Shown piece after piece: positions 1 to 5,663 of a stretch of 6,580 bases of DNA. The DNA comes from CAYNLX01 sp964441535. Its GTDB lineage: Bacteria; Bacillota_I; Bacilli_A; RF39; UBA660. Within the stretch, counting starts at the first letter, position 1. The number at the start of each line of letters is the position of its first letter. The stretch is from the NCBI GenBank assembly GCA_964441535.1, contig CAYTXQ010000044.1, positions 1 through 6,580 on the forward strand. Reading direction: 5' to 3'. Made by a program: the position numbers and the translations under genes. The notes under the pieces are model-generated. The model saw nothing but the letters and a program-made list of their open reading frames with translations, did not search any database and was not told the DNA's origin.

Positions 1-460
1 ATATTTGATTTATTAATTCCAAATGATTCTCGTGCTTACGATTATATCCATATGCTTTATTAGCACAACTTATATATGCATCATTATATATAGAATTACC
101 GCCACTAATAGATTTTGCTAATATATTTGAATATTTATCAAAATTAAAAGTTGATAGTTTAATATCTCCAATATTTTTTAAAAACAATTCCCAAGTACTT
201 TCTTTATTAAATAATTTAAATAACATTATTCTAAAAATCATATCTTCTTTAGTATAATTTTTACCATTATAAATTATATTTTTAATTAAATATTGACTAA
301 CTCTATCATTAACTCTATAACTATTGCAAAATTTATATTCAGACAGTATTTTATCATTAGTCCAAGGTTTTGGTAGCCCATCTCTTTTTTTAATAAAAAT
401 ATTTTGTCTTTCACACGCAAAATACCAATACAAATCATATACTTCAAAACGTTTTTTCAT
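1..460 (-). CDS. Partial putative DNA base hypermodification protein (5-hmdU DNA kinase helical-domain-like)
   Basis: The N-terminal 153 codons are present; the gene runs off the left edge. The start at 460 is fixed by an excellent ribosome binding site (AAGGTGAT, four bases upstream). Visible motifs are Y-W-Y-F-x-x-E-R-Q (residues 11-19), P-W-T-N-D (32-36), E-Y-K-F-x-N-x-Y-R (41-49), D-R-V-S-Q-Y-L-I (52-59), F-R-I-x-L-F-K-L-F-N (76-85) and a later K-H-x-N-x-L (142-148). From memory this pattern matches the helical domain of 5-hydroxymethyl-dU DNA kinases and alpha-glutamyl/putrescinyl-thymine pyrophosphorylases. Those are phage and bacterial enzymes that modify 5-hydroxymethylpyrimidines in DNA, and many bacterial members have no known function. 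Any catalytic region further on would lie outside the window. The gene has its own promoter-like sequence and sits beside phage-type DNA-binding genes, which fits an accessory island. The family call is recognition without a search. Confidence 0.6.
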   Translation of the reverse strand, partial: MKKRFEVYDLYWYFACERQNIFIKKRDGLPKPWTNDKILSEYKFCNSYRVNDRVSQYLIKNIIYNGKNYTKEDMIFRIMLFKLFNKESTWELFLKNIGDIKLSTFNFDKYSNILAKSISGGNSIYNDAYISCANKAYGYNRKHENHLELINQI

Positions 461-496
461 ATGTATCACCTTGAGTTTTATAATATTTATATTTTA

Positions 497-525
497 ATTA
501 TATCATGTTAATATATAGTTATAAA
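497..525 (-). promoter_or_regulatory. Putative sigma-A promoter for the hypermodification-like gene
   Basis: On the minus strand a perfect TATAAT (497-502) lies 17 bases downstream of TTTATA (520-525, four of six matches to the -35 consensus). It would give a leader of about 30 bases ending in the strong AAGGTGAT ribosome binding site. The DNA is very AT-rich, so the -35 match is weak evidence; the -10 and its position are the better part. Confidence 0.4.
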
Positions 526-544
526 TGCTTTTTCGTTCAATTAT

Positions 545-1384
545 TTATTGCTTTTTTATAGAATTAATAGTTAATGCTATTTTAGTAATTTCCTTTAAAC
601 TTTTGCTAGGATTAGGTAATTCTTCAGGCATAGTTCCACCTAATTCTTTTATAGTCTTTCTCACTTTTTTACCCACTAAATAATGTGCCTTGTTGGCAGT
701 TTCTTCCGTTTTAATTAATTCTCTTTTAATTTTAGAATCCGTTTGTGTAATTCTAAATTCATTAGCCGCTAGTTCTTCACTTCCCATATTATCTAAAATA
801 TCTTCTCTATACCTTAATCCTTTTCTTCTAGCAATATCATTGGCCGTTTCACCATTATATAATCCTTTATACCCTGCATTATGAAATTTATCAAAATTTT
901 TAACACCTGCATTTTTTGCAGTTTGATTCAAAAGATAATTTGCTCTTTTTGTTTTATCTCTTTTATATAATCTTTTATCATCTTCACTTAGTTGATTATA
1001 CTCTTCTTCTGCTAATTCTTGTTTTCGCGTTTGTATAGTAAAATATGTTTTTCCCAATGATATTACATTTTTCTTAGGATCTCCATTTAATACTATAAGA
1101 TAACATGCATATCTAGATAATTTATAATCTATTATTGGTCTTATAGAATCTCCAGTTTTGACCATTTTCCTGACCTCGGGAAAATGGTCATTGATATTGT
1201 ATCCACTCTCACCGCAATTAGTTTTGGCTCTATCGATTACCTTAATGAAATTTTCCCATTTATTATATTCCAACACTATTTGCAATTCTCTCGCTTCCCA
1301 ATATTCGTTTCCATATTCATCAATGTGCTTTATTGATTCAAAAGTGTTTTCATTATAATTATCTAATTTATTATTTTCTAACAT
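545..1384 (-). CDS. dinD: DinD-like BRO-N domain protein (intact copy)
   Basis: The protein has 279 residues, close to E. coli DinD (about 274), and starts at ATG 1384 behind an AAGAAAGGAAA ribosome binding site. The BRO-N-type DNA-binding region covers roughly residues 15-130, with E-Y-W-E-A-R-E-L-Q (27-35), W43, H-F-x-x-V-x-K-M-V (67-75), D-Y-K-L-S-R-Y-A-C-Y-L-I and then Q-T-R-K-Q-E-L. The rest carries the DinD signatures F-H-N-A-G-Y-K-G-L-Y, R-E-D-I-L-D-N-M-G and, near the end, K-E-L-G-G-T-M-P-E. In E. coli DinD is LexA-controlled and inhibits RecA filament activity; related proteins are common in prophages and mobile islands. That function is family knowledge, not shown here, and I see no LexA box upstream. 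It lies 46 bases downstream of a diverged, broken tandem copy and probably shares its transcript. The coding sequence contains a 12-bp-arm hairpin at the H-F...K-M codons. Its C-terminus is lysine-rich. Confidence 0.85.
   Translation of the reverse strand: MLENNKLDNYNENTFESIKHIDEYGNEYWEARELQIVLEYNKWENFIKVIDRAKTNCGESGYNINDHFPEVRKMVKTGDSIRPIIDYKLSRYACYLIVLNGDPKKNVISLGKTYFTIQTRKQELAEEEYNQLSEDDKRLYKRDKTKRANYLLNQTAKNAGVKNFDKFHNAGYKGLYNGETANDIARRKGLRYREDILDNMGSEELAANEFRITQTDSKIKRELIKTEETANKAHYLVGKKVRKTIKELGGTMPEELPNPSKSLKEITKIALTINSIKKQ
1159..1190. repeat. Intragenic inverted repeat in intact dinD
   Basis: Perfect 12-bp arms (1159-1170 TGACCATTTTCC and 1179-1190) flank an 8-base loop. It covers codons for about residues 65-76 of the DinD protein, including the conserved H-F and K-M pairs. 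CAT TTT and AAA ATG are reverse complements, so six pairs follow from the protein motif. The extra CC/GG inside and TGAC/GTCA outside go beyond that. Role unknown. Confidence 0.85.
1312..1383 (-). repeat. 72-bp direct repeat at the 5' end of dinD, copy 1
   Basis: It is identical, base for base, to 2192-2263 at the start of the second dinD copy (offset 880). It covers codons 2-24 plus adjoining bases, and even third codon positions agree. The remainder of the two genes has diverged clearly, including several amino acid changes in most stretches. This suggests recent gene conversion or recombination limited to the 5' end. Confidence 0.9.
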
Positions 1385-2042
1385 ATTATTATTTCCTTTC
1401 TTTAAAAAATTACAAGTTTTTTCATATTTACTATAAAATTGGTAATTTTCTTTTATCTTCTTTTTCTAGTTTTTTTAAACTTTTATTGGGAGTTGGTAAA
1501 TTTTCAGGCATAGTTCCACCTAATTCTTTTATAGTTTGACGAACTCTTTTACCTACTTCTAAATGAACATCATTGGCCATTCCTTCACTATTAATATTAT
1601 GTTTTTTTAGTTTCTGTTCTGTTTGATTTATTCTAAATAAGTTTGCAATCAATTCACTACTTCCCATATTATCTAGGATATCCTCTCGATATCTTAATCC
1701 TTTTCTTTTGGCAATATCATCTGCAGTTTCGCCATTATATAATCCTTTATACCCTGCATTATGGAATTTATCAAAATTCTTAACTCCTACTTTTGCTGCT
1801 GCTTTATTTAAAAGATAATTCCCATCTTTTATTTGCTTTCTACGATATAATCTTTTATCATCTTCAGATAACGTTTCATATTCTTCTTCTGTAAGCTCTT
1901 GCTTTCTTGTTTGAACTGCAAAATATGTCTGACCTAAAGCAATATTTTTATTATTAGAATTACCATTTTGAACTATTAAATAACAGGCATATCTAGATAA
2001 TTTATAATCTATTATTGATCTTACAGAAGATACAGTTCTAAC

Positions 2043-2066
2043 CATTTTGGAGTAAACTCCAAAATG
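2043..2066. repeat. Intragenic inverted repeat in broken dinD
   Basis: Perfect 11-bp arms (CATTTTGGAGT at 2043-2053 and its reverse complement at 2056-2066) are separated by two bases. It lies at the codons for H-F-G-V-Y-S-K-M, the same site as the hairpin in the intact paralogue. The inner arm bases differ from that copy on both sides, yet pairing is complete. Confidence 0.85.
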
Positions 2067-2191
2067 CTCATTTATACTATTATTGCTGATATCACATGTT
2101 ATTTGAGCTTTATTAATTACTCTTTCAAAAAAGCGTCATTCCTTATATTCTAATACTTTTTGTAATTCTCTAGCTTCCCAATATTCATTTT

Positions 2192-2263
2192 CATATTCAT
2201 CAATGTGCTTTATTGATTCAAAAGTGTTTTCATTATAATTATCTAATTTATTATTTTCTAACA
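2192..2263 (-). repeat. 72-bp direct repeat at the 5' end of dinD, copy 2
   Basis: This is the exact partner of 1312-1383. Identity breaks at the start codon (GTG here, ATG there) and again at codon 25. Confidence 0.9.
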
Positions 2264-2389
2264 CATTCCTATTTCCTTTCTAGTAAAATAATAATATATA
2301 AATACCAAAAAGAAAAATTACAAAAATATTATTTTTGCTTGTTTATTTAAATTAAAATTCTATTTTACATTTAATAAAATTTAAATTAT

Positions 2390-2408
2390 TTGTTAAATAA
2401 GTTAACAA
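2390..2408. repeat. Short inverted repeat between ftsW fragment and dinD copies
   Basis: TTGTTAA (2390-2396) and TTAACAA (2402-2408) form perfect 7-bp arms around five bases. It lies in the gene-free stretch 2265-2527, which otherwise holds the ftsW fragment and featureless AT-rich DNA. It could be an operator or a weak hairpin ending the ORF6N transcript. With no GC-rich stem it may also be chance. Confidence 0.35.
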
Positions 2409-2430
2409 TATTATATATTTTCACTTATTT

Positions 2431-2488
2431 AATATCATTCCTATACTTATCATACTTACTAATAAACTACTTCCTCTATAAGAAAGAA
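2431..2488 (-). repeat. Duplicated 3' end of ftsW (fragment)
   Basis: It matches 3474-3531 at 57 of 58 bases (one difference, at 2477), offset 1043. On the minus strand it encodes the same S-S-L-L-V-S-M-I-S-I-G-M stretch and then ends I-L-N-K-stop instead of the V-S-K-N-N-N tail of the full gene. Upstream, to about 2509, weaker similarity to ftsW continues (ACTGGTGTAA against ACAGGAGTAA) with one base missing, so it is not an open gene. The two repeats bracket the ORF6N gene, as expected if a cassette entered at or recombined with the ftsW 3' end. A degraded second ftsW is the other explanation. Confidence 0.85.
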
Positions 2489-2527
2489 TTGAATCATTAC
2501 ACCAGTCAAATAAAATGTAGACTTTTT

Positions 2528-3397
2528 CTATTTTATATACTTTAATAATTCATCCAAATAACTATTATCTTCCATCTTAGTAATGGCAAAGCACTTTTTA
2601 CCTAAATCTTTAAAAGAAGAACCACAATGATATAAAACTTTTTTATCAATTATTATAAATCTATCATGAAAGGAATTATTAATTATTAATTGTATGTTTT
2701 TATATTGCTTTTTATAATTATTATAATCTTCATTACTATATTTGTTAGTTATTATAATAATGTCTCTATTTATATTAGATAATATATCTAATATATTTTT
2801 ATCAATATAATTATCAATTATTATAATATTTTCTTTTGAAGATAATAAAATATCTTGCATTAATGAGTAAGCATCGTATATTTGTCCTTCATAAAACATA
2901 TGATTATTTTTTTCTTTATTTGAAAGTTTGTCAAATAATTTTTGTAATAACTTAATATCATTGTCATGTTTAATAATCATTTTATTATAATAACTTTGTT
3001 CAATTAAACTAATAGAAATATGTTTTTTCATCGCTACAAATGCATCCATAATTCTTATACTTATTTCAGTTGCCACTTCGGTTTTAAGAATTGTTGCAAG
3101 CATAGCAACTCCCTGTTCAGTAAAAGCATAAGGCAATGTGCTAGAATATTTTCTTTTATCTAAACTGGTCACAGATTGTGACCAGTTCAAAAAGCTTAAT
3201 TCTTCAGCAGTTAATTGAAAATAAAATCTACTAGGAAATCTATTAATATTTCTTTTAACTGCTTGATTTAACGCTTTAGTACCGTGAGAATAATTATAAA
3301 GTCTTGCAAGGTCACTATCTAGCATTACTTGTTTATCTCTAATTTCATAAATTATGTTTTCTATTTTTATATTATCTTTAACCATTAGTTCGTTCAT
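2528..3397 (-). CDS. ORF6N-domain DNA-binding protein with PLD-like C-terminus
   Basis: The protein has 289 residues. The start at 3397 is chosen because AGGAGG (3403-3408) lies five bases upstream; the frame is open a further 13 codons but that start has no such site. Residues about 10-105 match the ORF6N domain of phage and bacterial regulators: V-M-L-D-S-D-L-A-R-L-Y (24-34), T-K-A-L-N-Q-A-V-K-R-N (40-50), R-F-P (53-55), F-x-L-T-x-E-E (60-66) and L-P-Y-A-F-T-E-Q-G-V-A-M-L (88-100). A probable helical linker follows. The C-terminal part (about 185-289) alternates predicted strands and helices. It carries H244-x-R246-x4-D251 followed by G259-S260, resembling a single HKD motif of the phospholipase D/Nuc superfamily with Arg for Lys. 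Whether it is catalytic is unknown. ORF6N proteins are typical of prophages and mobile regions; a DNA-binding or antirepressor-like role is inferred. It has its own promoter with a LexA-box-like spacer and lies between duplicated ftsW ends. Confidence 0.85.
   Translation of the reverse strand: MNELMVKDNIKIENIIYEIRDKQVMLDSDLARLYNYSHGTKALNQAVKRNINRFPSRFYFQLTAEELSFLNWSQSVTSLDKRKYSSTLPYAFTEQGVAMLATILKTEVATEISIRIMDAFVAMKKHISISLIEQSYYNKMIIKHDNDIKLLQKLFDKLSNKEKNNHMFYEGQIYDAYSLMQDILLSSKENIIIIDNYIDKNILDILSNINRDIIIITNKYSNEDYNNYKKQYKNIQLIINNSFHDRFIIIDKKVLYHCGSSFKDLGKKCFAITKMEDNSYLDELLKYIK
3163..3187. repeat. Intragenic inverted repeat in the ORF6N gene
   Basis: Perfect 11-bp arms (AACTGGTCACA at 3163-3173 and its reverse complement at 3177-3187) flank a three-base loop. 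It encodes N-W-S-Q-S-V-T-S (residues 71-78), directly ahead of the conserved L-P-Y-A-F-T-E-Q-G-V segment. Its stem is unusually GC-rich for this window. It occupies a place in the domain comparable to the hairpins in the two dinD copies. Confidence 0.9.
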
Positions 3398-3402
3398 ATT
3401 TG

Positions 3403-3408
3403 CCTCCT
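3403..3408 (-). promoter_or_regulatory. Ribosome binding site deciding the ORF6N start
   Basis: AGGAGG on the minus strand is five bases from ATG 3397. This favours that start over the in-frame ATG at 3436, which lacks such a site and would begin upstream of the predicted transcription start. Confidence 0.85.
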
Positions 3409-3422
3409 GAATTATTAAATAT

Positions 3423-3452
3423 ATTATATCGAACATTTGTTTTAACTGTCAA
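3423..3452 (-). promoter_or_regulatory. Consensus sigma-A promoter of the ORF6N gene
   Basis: TTGACA (3447-3452) and TATAAT (3423-3428) are both perfect matches, 18 bases apart. The -35 overlaps the ftsW TGA stop (3449-3451). The predicted start of transcription, near 3416, leaves a leader of about 19 bases containing AGGAGG. The ORF6N gene therefore probably does not depend on the dcw operon for expression and may be strongly expressed unless repressed. Confidence 0.75.
3430..3443. promoter_or_regulatory. LexA/DinR-box-like sequence in the ORF6N promoter spacer
   Basis: Read on the plus strand, CGAACATTTGTTTT matches the Gram-positive SOS box consensus CGAACRNRYGTTYG at 12 of 14 positions. 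One half-site, CGAAC, is perfect and the other is degenerate. It sits between the -35 and -10, where a bound repressor would block polymerase. SOS control would suit a mobile-element regulator. AT-rich DNA easily supplies the weak half, so this is tentative. Confidence 0.4.
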
Positions 3453-4537
3453 TTATTATTTTTACTTACGTTCAATATCATTCCTATACTTATCATACTT
3501 ACTAATAAACTACTTCCTCCATAAGAAAGAAATGGTAATGTTACTCCTGTTACTGGAATTAATCCTACTACAACAGCTAAATTTAAAGATGCCTGAAACA
3601 TTATTCCAAATATTAAACCAAATACTAAATACTTAGAAAATAGATCAGTAGTTTTTAATGCAATTTTTAAAGATCTATAGAATATTAATAAAAAAAACGA
3701 TGTTACTATTAATACTCCTAGGAATCCAAATTCCTCTGATATAATTGAAAATATAAAATCTGTTTGAGGTTCTGGTAAATAAAAATGTTTCTGTATTGAA
3801 TTGCCAAAACCAAAACCAAGTAAACCTCCTGGCCCTATAGCATATAATGATTGTATTATTTGAAATCCACTTCCTAAAGGATCACTCCATGGATTTAAAA
3901 ATGATACTATCCTTGCTAATCTATATGGTGCTACAGCAATTAAAGCAGTAATACCTATTAAACCTACTACACCTACATTCATAAAAAAAGAAAGTCTTAC
4001 ACCTGAAATAAAAAGCATTACTACTAATGTAGAAACCATAATTATACCTGTTCCAAAATCAGGTTCTAACATTATTAGTAAAAAAAACACTCCTATAATG
4101 AATAGTATTGGAAATACTCCTCTAACTATTTTTTTTATATCTCTTTGATTGTTGCTTAAATATTTGGCTACAAATATAATTAATCCTACTTTGGCAAACT
4201 CACTGGGTTGTATTCCTAAAGAACCTACTCCAAACCAACTTCTAGAACCATTTCTTATTACTCCTATTCCTGGAATTAACACTAATGCTAATAAAATAAA
4301 ACATATTAATAATATAGAATTAGATTTTTCTTTAAAAATTTTAACATCTATTTTGCTAATTATCAACATAATTATAGTACATATGATAAAAAAAATACTT
4401 TGAAATTTTAAATATCTAAAAGGGTCATTAAATTTATATTCTGCCCATATGGAACTGCTAGAATATATCATTATAATTCCAAAAATTGACATTAAAATAA
4501 CACTTATTAACAATACTCTATCTATTTTATTTTTCAT
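3449..4537 (-). CDS. ftsW: FtsW/SpoVE-type SEDS peptidoglycan glycosyltransferase
   Basis: The protein has 362 residues, usual for SpoVE/FtsW (about 365-400). It is a polytopic membrane protein with about ten hydrophobic segments that polymerises lipid II into glycan strands with a class B PBP partner. Family motifs are R-x-W-F-G-V-G-S-L-G-I-Q-P-S-E-F-A-K (99-116), E-P-D-F-G-T (158-163), N-P-W-S-D-P-L-G-S-G-F-Q-I-I-Q-S (215-230), L-P-E-P-Q-T-D-F-I-F (254-263) and P-F-L-S-Y-G-G-S-S-L (335-344). D260 lies in the large outside loop where the essential Asp of SEDS proteins is found. The start at 4537 follows AGGGTG four bases upstream; an ATG at 4570 is open but overlaps a terminator-like hairpin. 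The stop is TGA. The last residues, V-S-K-N-N-N, differ from those of the duplicated 3' fragment, so the C-terminus may have been replaced when the downstream DNA arrived. Division (FtsW) and sporulation (SpoVE) roles cannot be told apart here. Confidence 0.93.
   Translation of the reverse strand: MKNKIDRVLLISVILMSIFGIIMIYSSSSIWAEYKFNDPFRYLKFQSIFFIICTIIMLIISKIDVKIFKEKSNSILLICFILLALVLIPGIGVIRNGSRSWFGVGSLGIQPSEFAKVGLIIFVAKYLSNNQRDIKKIVRGVFPILFIIGVFFLLIMLEPDFGTGIIMVSTLVVMLFISGVRLSFFMNVGVVGLIGITALIAVAPYRLARIVSFLNPWSDPLGSGFQIIQSLYAIGPGGLLGFGFGNSIQKHFYLPEPQTDFIFSIISEEFGFLGVLIVTSFFLLIFYRSLKIALKTTDLFSKYLVFGLIFGIMFQASLNLAVVVGLIPVTGVTLPFLSYGGSSLLVSMISIGMILNVSKNNN
3474..3531 (-). repeat. 58-bp repeat within the ftsW 3' end
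   Basis: This is the in-gene partner of 2431-2488 (57 of 58 bases). It encodes the last transmembrane segment. Similarity fades on both sides, which leaves open either an attachment-like core or a duplication kept alike by conversion. Confidence 0.88.
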
Positions 4538-4541
4538 AGTA

Positions 4542-4547
4542 CACCCT
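4542..4547 (-). promoter_or_regulatory. Ribosome binding site deciding the ftsW start
   Basis: AGGGTG on the minus strand lies four bases from ATG 4537. It supports the 362-residue form that begins M-K-N-K, over a start 11 codons upstream. Confidence 0.65.
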
Positions 4548-4561
4548 AATAAATAGATATT

Positions 4562-4588
4562 AAAAAACAAGGCTTTTTATACCTTGTT
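4562..4588 (-). terminator. Terminator-like hairpin between mraY and ftsW
   Basis: On the minus strand AACAAGG (4582-4588) pairs with CCTTGTT (4566-4572) across nine bases, and the second arm runs into a row of T residues (to 4562). The first arm overlaps the mraY stop codon. The stem is only seven pairs, so it probably terminates partly. That would lower ftsW expression relative to mraY rather than split the operon; I see no good promoter between the two genes. Confidence 0.5.
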
Positions 4589-5579
4589 ATATCCAAATAC
4601 CAAATGTTATTGCTCCCATTGCTAGTAAAAATCCTACTGTCCAAAATAATTTAACTATATCAGTTTCTTCCCATCCTAGTTTTTCAAAATGATGATGTAT
4701 AGGGGCCATTAAAAATACTTTTCTTTTGAATTTTATTATTGCTATTATTTGAATAATGCTACTCAACGCTTCTACTACAAATACTCCACCTACAATCGCT
4801 AATGTAAGTTCATGTCTAGTTAAGATAGCTATAGTGGCTAAAGCAGCTCCTAAAGCCATTGATCCAGTATCTCCCATAAATACTTTAGCAGGATGACTGT
4901 TAAACATTAAAAATCCTAGTATGGCTCCTACTAGTATAAAACAGAATATTGCCACTTCAGCATAACCCTGCATCCAGCCAGTATTCCATGTTATTAGGCC
5001 ATATGCTATAAATGCTAATGCACATAAACCTCCAGCTAAACCATCTAAACCATCTGTTATATTAACTGCATTGCTTGTACCTACTAATAAGAATAAAATA
5101 AACAATCCAAAAGTCCATCCTAAAGGAATACTTATTCCTAGTGTTGTTATTCTTAAAGTTGTAATTCCTCCATTATTCATAAATATGTAGAAAAATACTA
5201 ATGCTATAAAATTCTGTATAATTAATTTTGTACTTATACTTAATCCTTTATTGTTTTTTTCTTTTATTTTTTTATAATCATCTAAGAAACCTAATAATCC
5301 ATATGAAATAAATACAAATAGTACTATAATCAAGTTAGAACTAATTTCTATACTCCCCTTTATATATAGCAATATTAAACTAATTATTGTAGGTATAATG
5401 AATATTAAACCTCCAATAGTAGGAGTTCCTTCTTTAACTAAGTGCCTTTCTCCTATATATTGTGATACGTGCTGTTTAGCCTTTAATTTTTTTAAAATTG
5501 GAATTAAAATTAATCCTGTAATTATTGCTAAAATAAAACCAAGCATTAAAGCCATTGCTGCCTTTGCTAATATTAACAT
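4587..5579 (-). CDS. mraY: Phospho-N-acetylmuramoyl-pentapeptide-transferase
   Basis: MraY transfers phospho-MurNAc-pentapeptide from its UDP carrier to undecaprenyl phosphate, forming lipid I on the inner face of the membrane. The 330-residue length fits Gram-positive MraY (about 320-325). About ten hydrophobic segments are visible. Family motifs in order are G-T-P-T-x-G-G (51-57), the Asp pair D100-D101 in F-L-D-D-Y-K-K, N-x-T-D-G-L-D-G-L-A-G-G (173-184) with D176, F-M-G-D-T-G-S (234-240) with D237, and A-P-I-H-H-H-F-E (292-299). All the expected catalytic and magnesium-binding positions appear present. The start at 5579 follows AGAGGTG (5588-5594) by eight bases. The gene comes 84 bases after the PBP gene; a TATAAT at 5602-5607 there has no convincing -35. 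It lies next to the PBP gene without the murE found in many relatives. Confidence 0.97.
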   Translation of the reverse strand: MLILAKAAMALMLGFILAIITGLILIPILKKLKAKQHVSQYIGERHLVKEGTPTIGGLIFIIPTIISLILLYIKGSIEISSNLIIVLFVFISYGLLGFLDDYKKIKEKNNKGLSISTKLIIQNFIALVFFYIFMNNGGITTLRITTLGISIPLGWTFGLFILFLLVGTSNAVNITDGLDGLAGGLCALAFIAYGLITWNTGWMQGYAEVAIFCFILVGAILGFLMFNSHPAKVFMGDTGSMALGAALATIAILTRHELTLAIVGGVFVVEALSSIIQIIAIIKFKRKVFLMAPIHHHFEKLGWEETDIVKLFWTVGFLLAMGAITFGIWI

Positions 5580-5663
5580 TTAAAAAACACCTCTTTAAAT
5601 AATTATACTACATCACATTATTTATTTATTACGATATGACTTTTATTGACATGTTTTTTACAT

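Larger units (their letters stand above)
1431..2264 (-). pseudogene. dinD: DinD-like gene with an in-frame TGA at codon 43
   Basis: From GTG 2264 one reading frame runs to TAG at 1431-1433, with a single interruption: TGA at 2136-2138. Read through, it would give 277 residues aligned end to end with the intact neighbour. The TGA is exactly at the position of its W43 (E-Y-N-K-W there, E-Y-K-E-stop here), so the simplest history is TGG to TGA. The start is GTG where the intact copy has ATG, with the same GAAAGGAAAT ribosome binding site region. The distal part still opens a 204-residue frame from an ATG at 2045, but with no evident ribosome binding site. It keeps the DinD signatures F-H-N-A-G-Y-K-G-L-Y, R-E-D-I-L-D-N-M-G and K-E-L-G-G-T-M-P-E, with no frameshift. 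The decay is therefore recent, or the stop is sometimes read through or bypassed. Other genes here use TGG for Trp, so a changed code is unlikely. Confidence 0.8.

Noticed and set aside
2136..2138. TGA read as Trp (mycoplasma-type code)
   Set aside because: Intact genes in the window use TGG for Trp. ftsW appears to end in TGA; reading that as Trp would join ftsW to the ORF6N gene.
2295..2323. Promoter for the dinD pair (TTGTAA, 17 bases, TATATA on the minus strand)
   Set aside because: Only four of six matches in each box within DNA that is almost all A and T, so it is no better than chance.
2265..2527. Hidden small gene, tRNA or CRISPR repeats in the gene-free stretch
   Set aside because: I see no sustained reading frame with a ribosome binding site, no cloverleaf-like segment and no regularly spaced repeats. 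Only the ftsW fragment and a small inverted repeat are recognisable.
3163..3187. Hairpin read as an intrinsic terminator
   Set aside because: It lies inside the coding sequence, no T tract follows it on the minus strand, and the domain continues intact on both sides.
3398..3436. Longer ORF6N start at 3436
   Set aside because: It has no ribosome binding site and would begin upstream of the predicted transcription start. The family similarity begins after the second Met.
3398..3451. FtsW-ORF6N fusion by readthrough of the ftsW TGA; the frame stays open into the ORF6N gene
   Set aside because: A perfect AGGAGG and a consensus promoter serve the ORF6N start directly. The shared frame is most likely chance.
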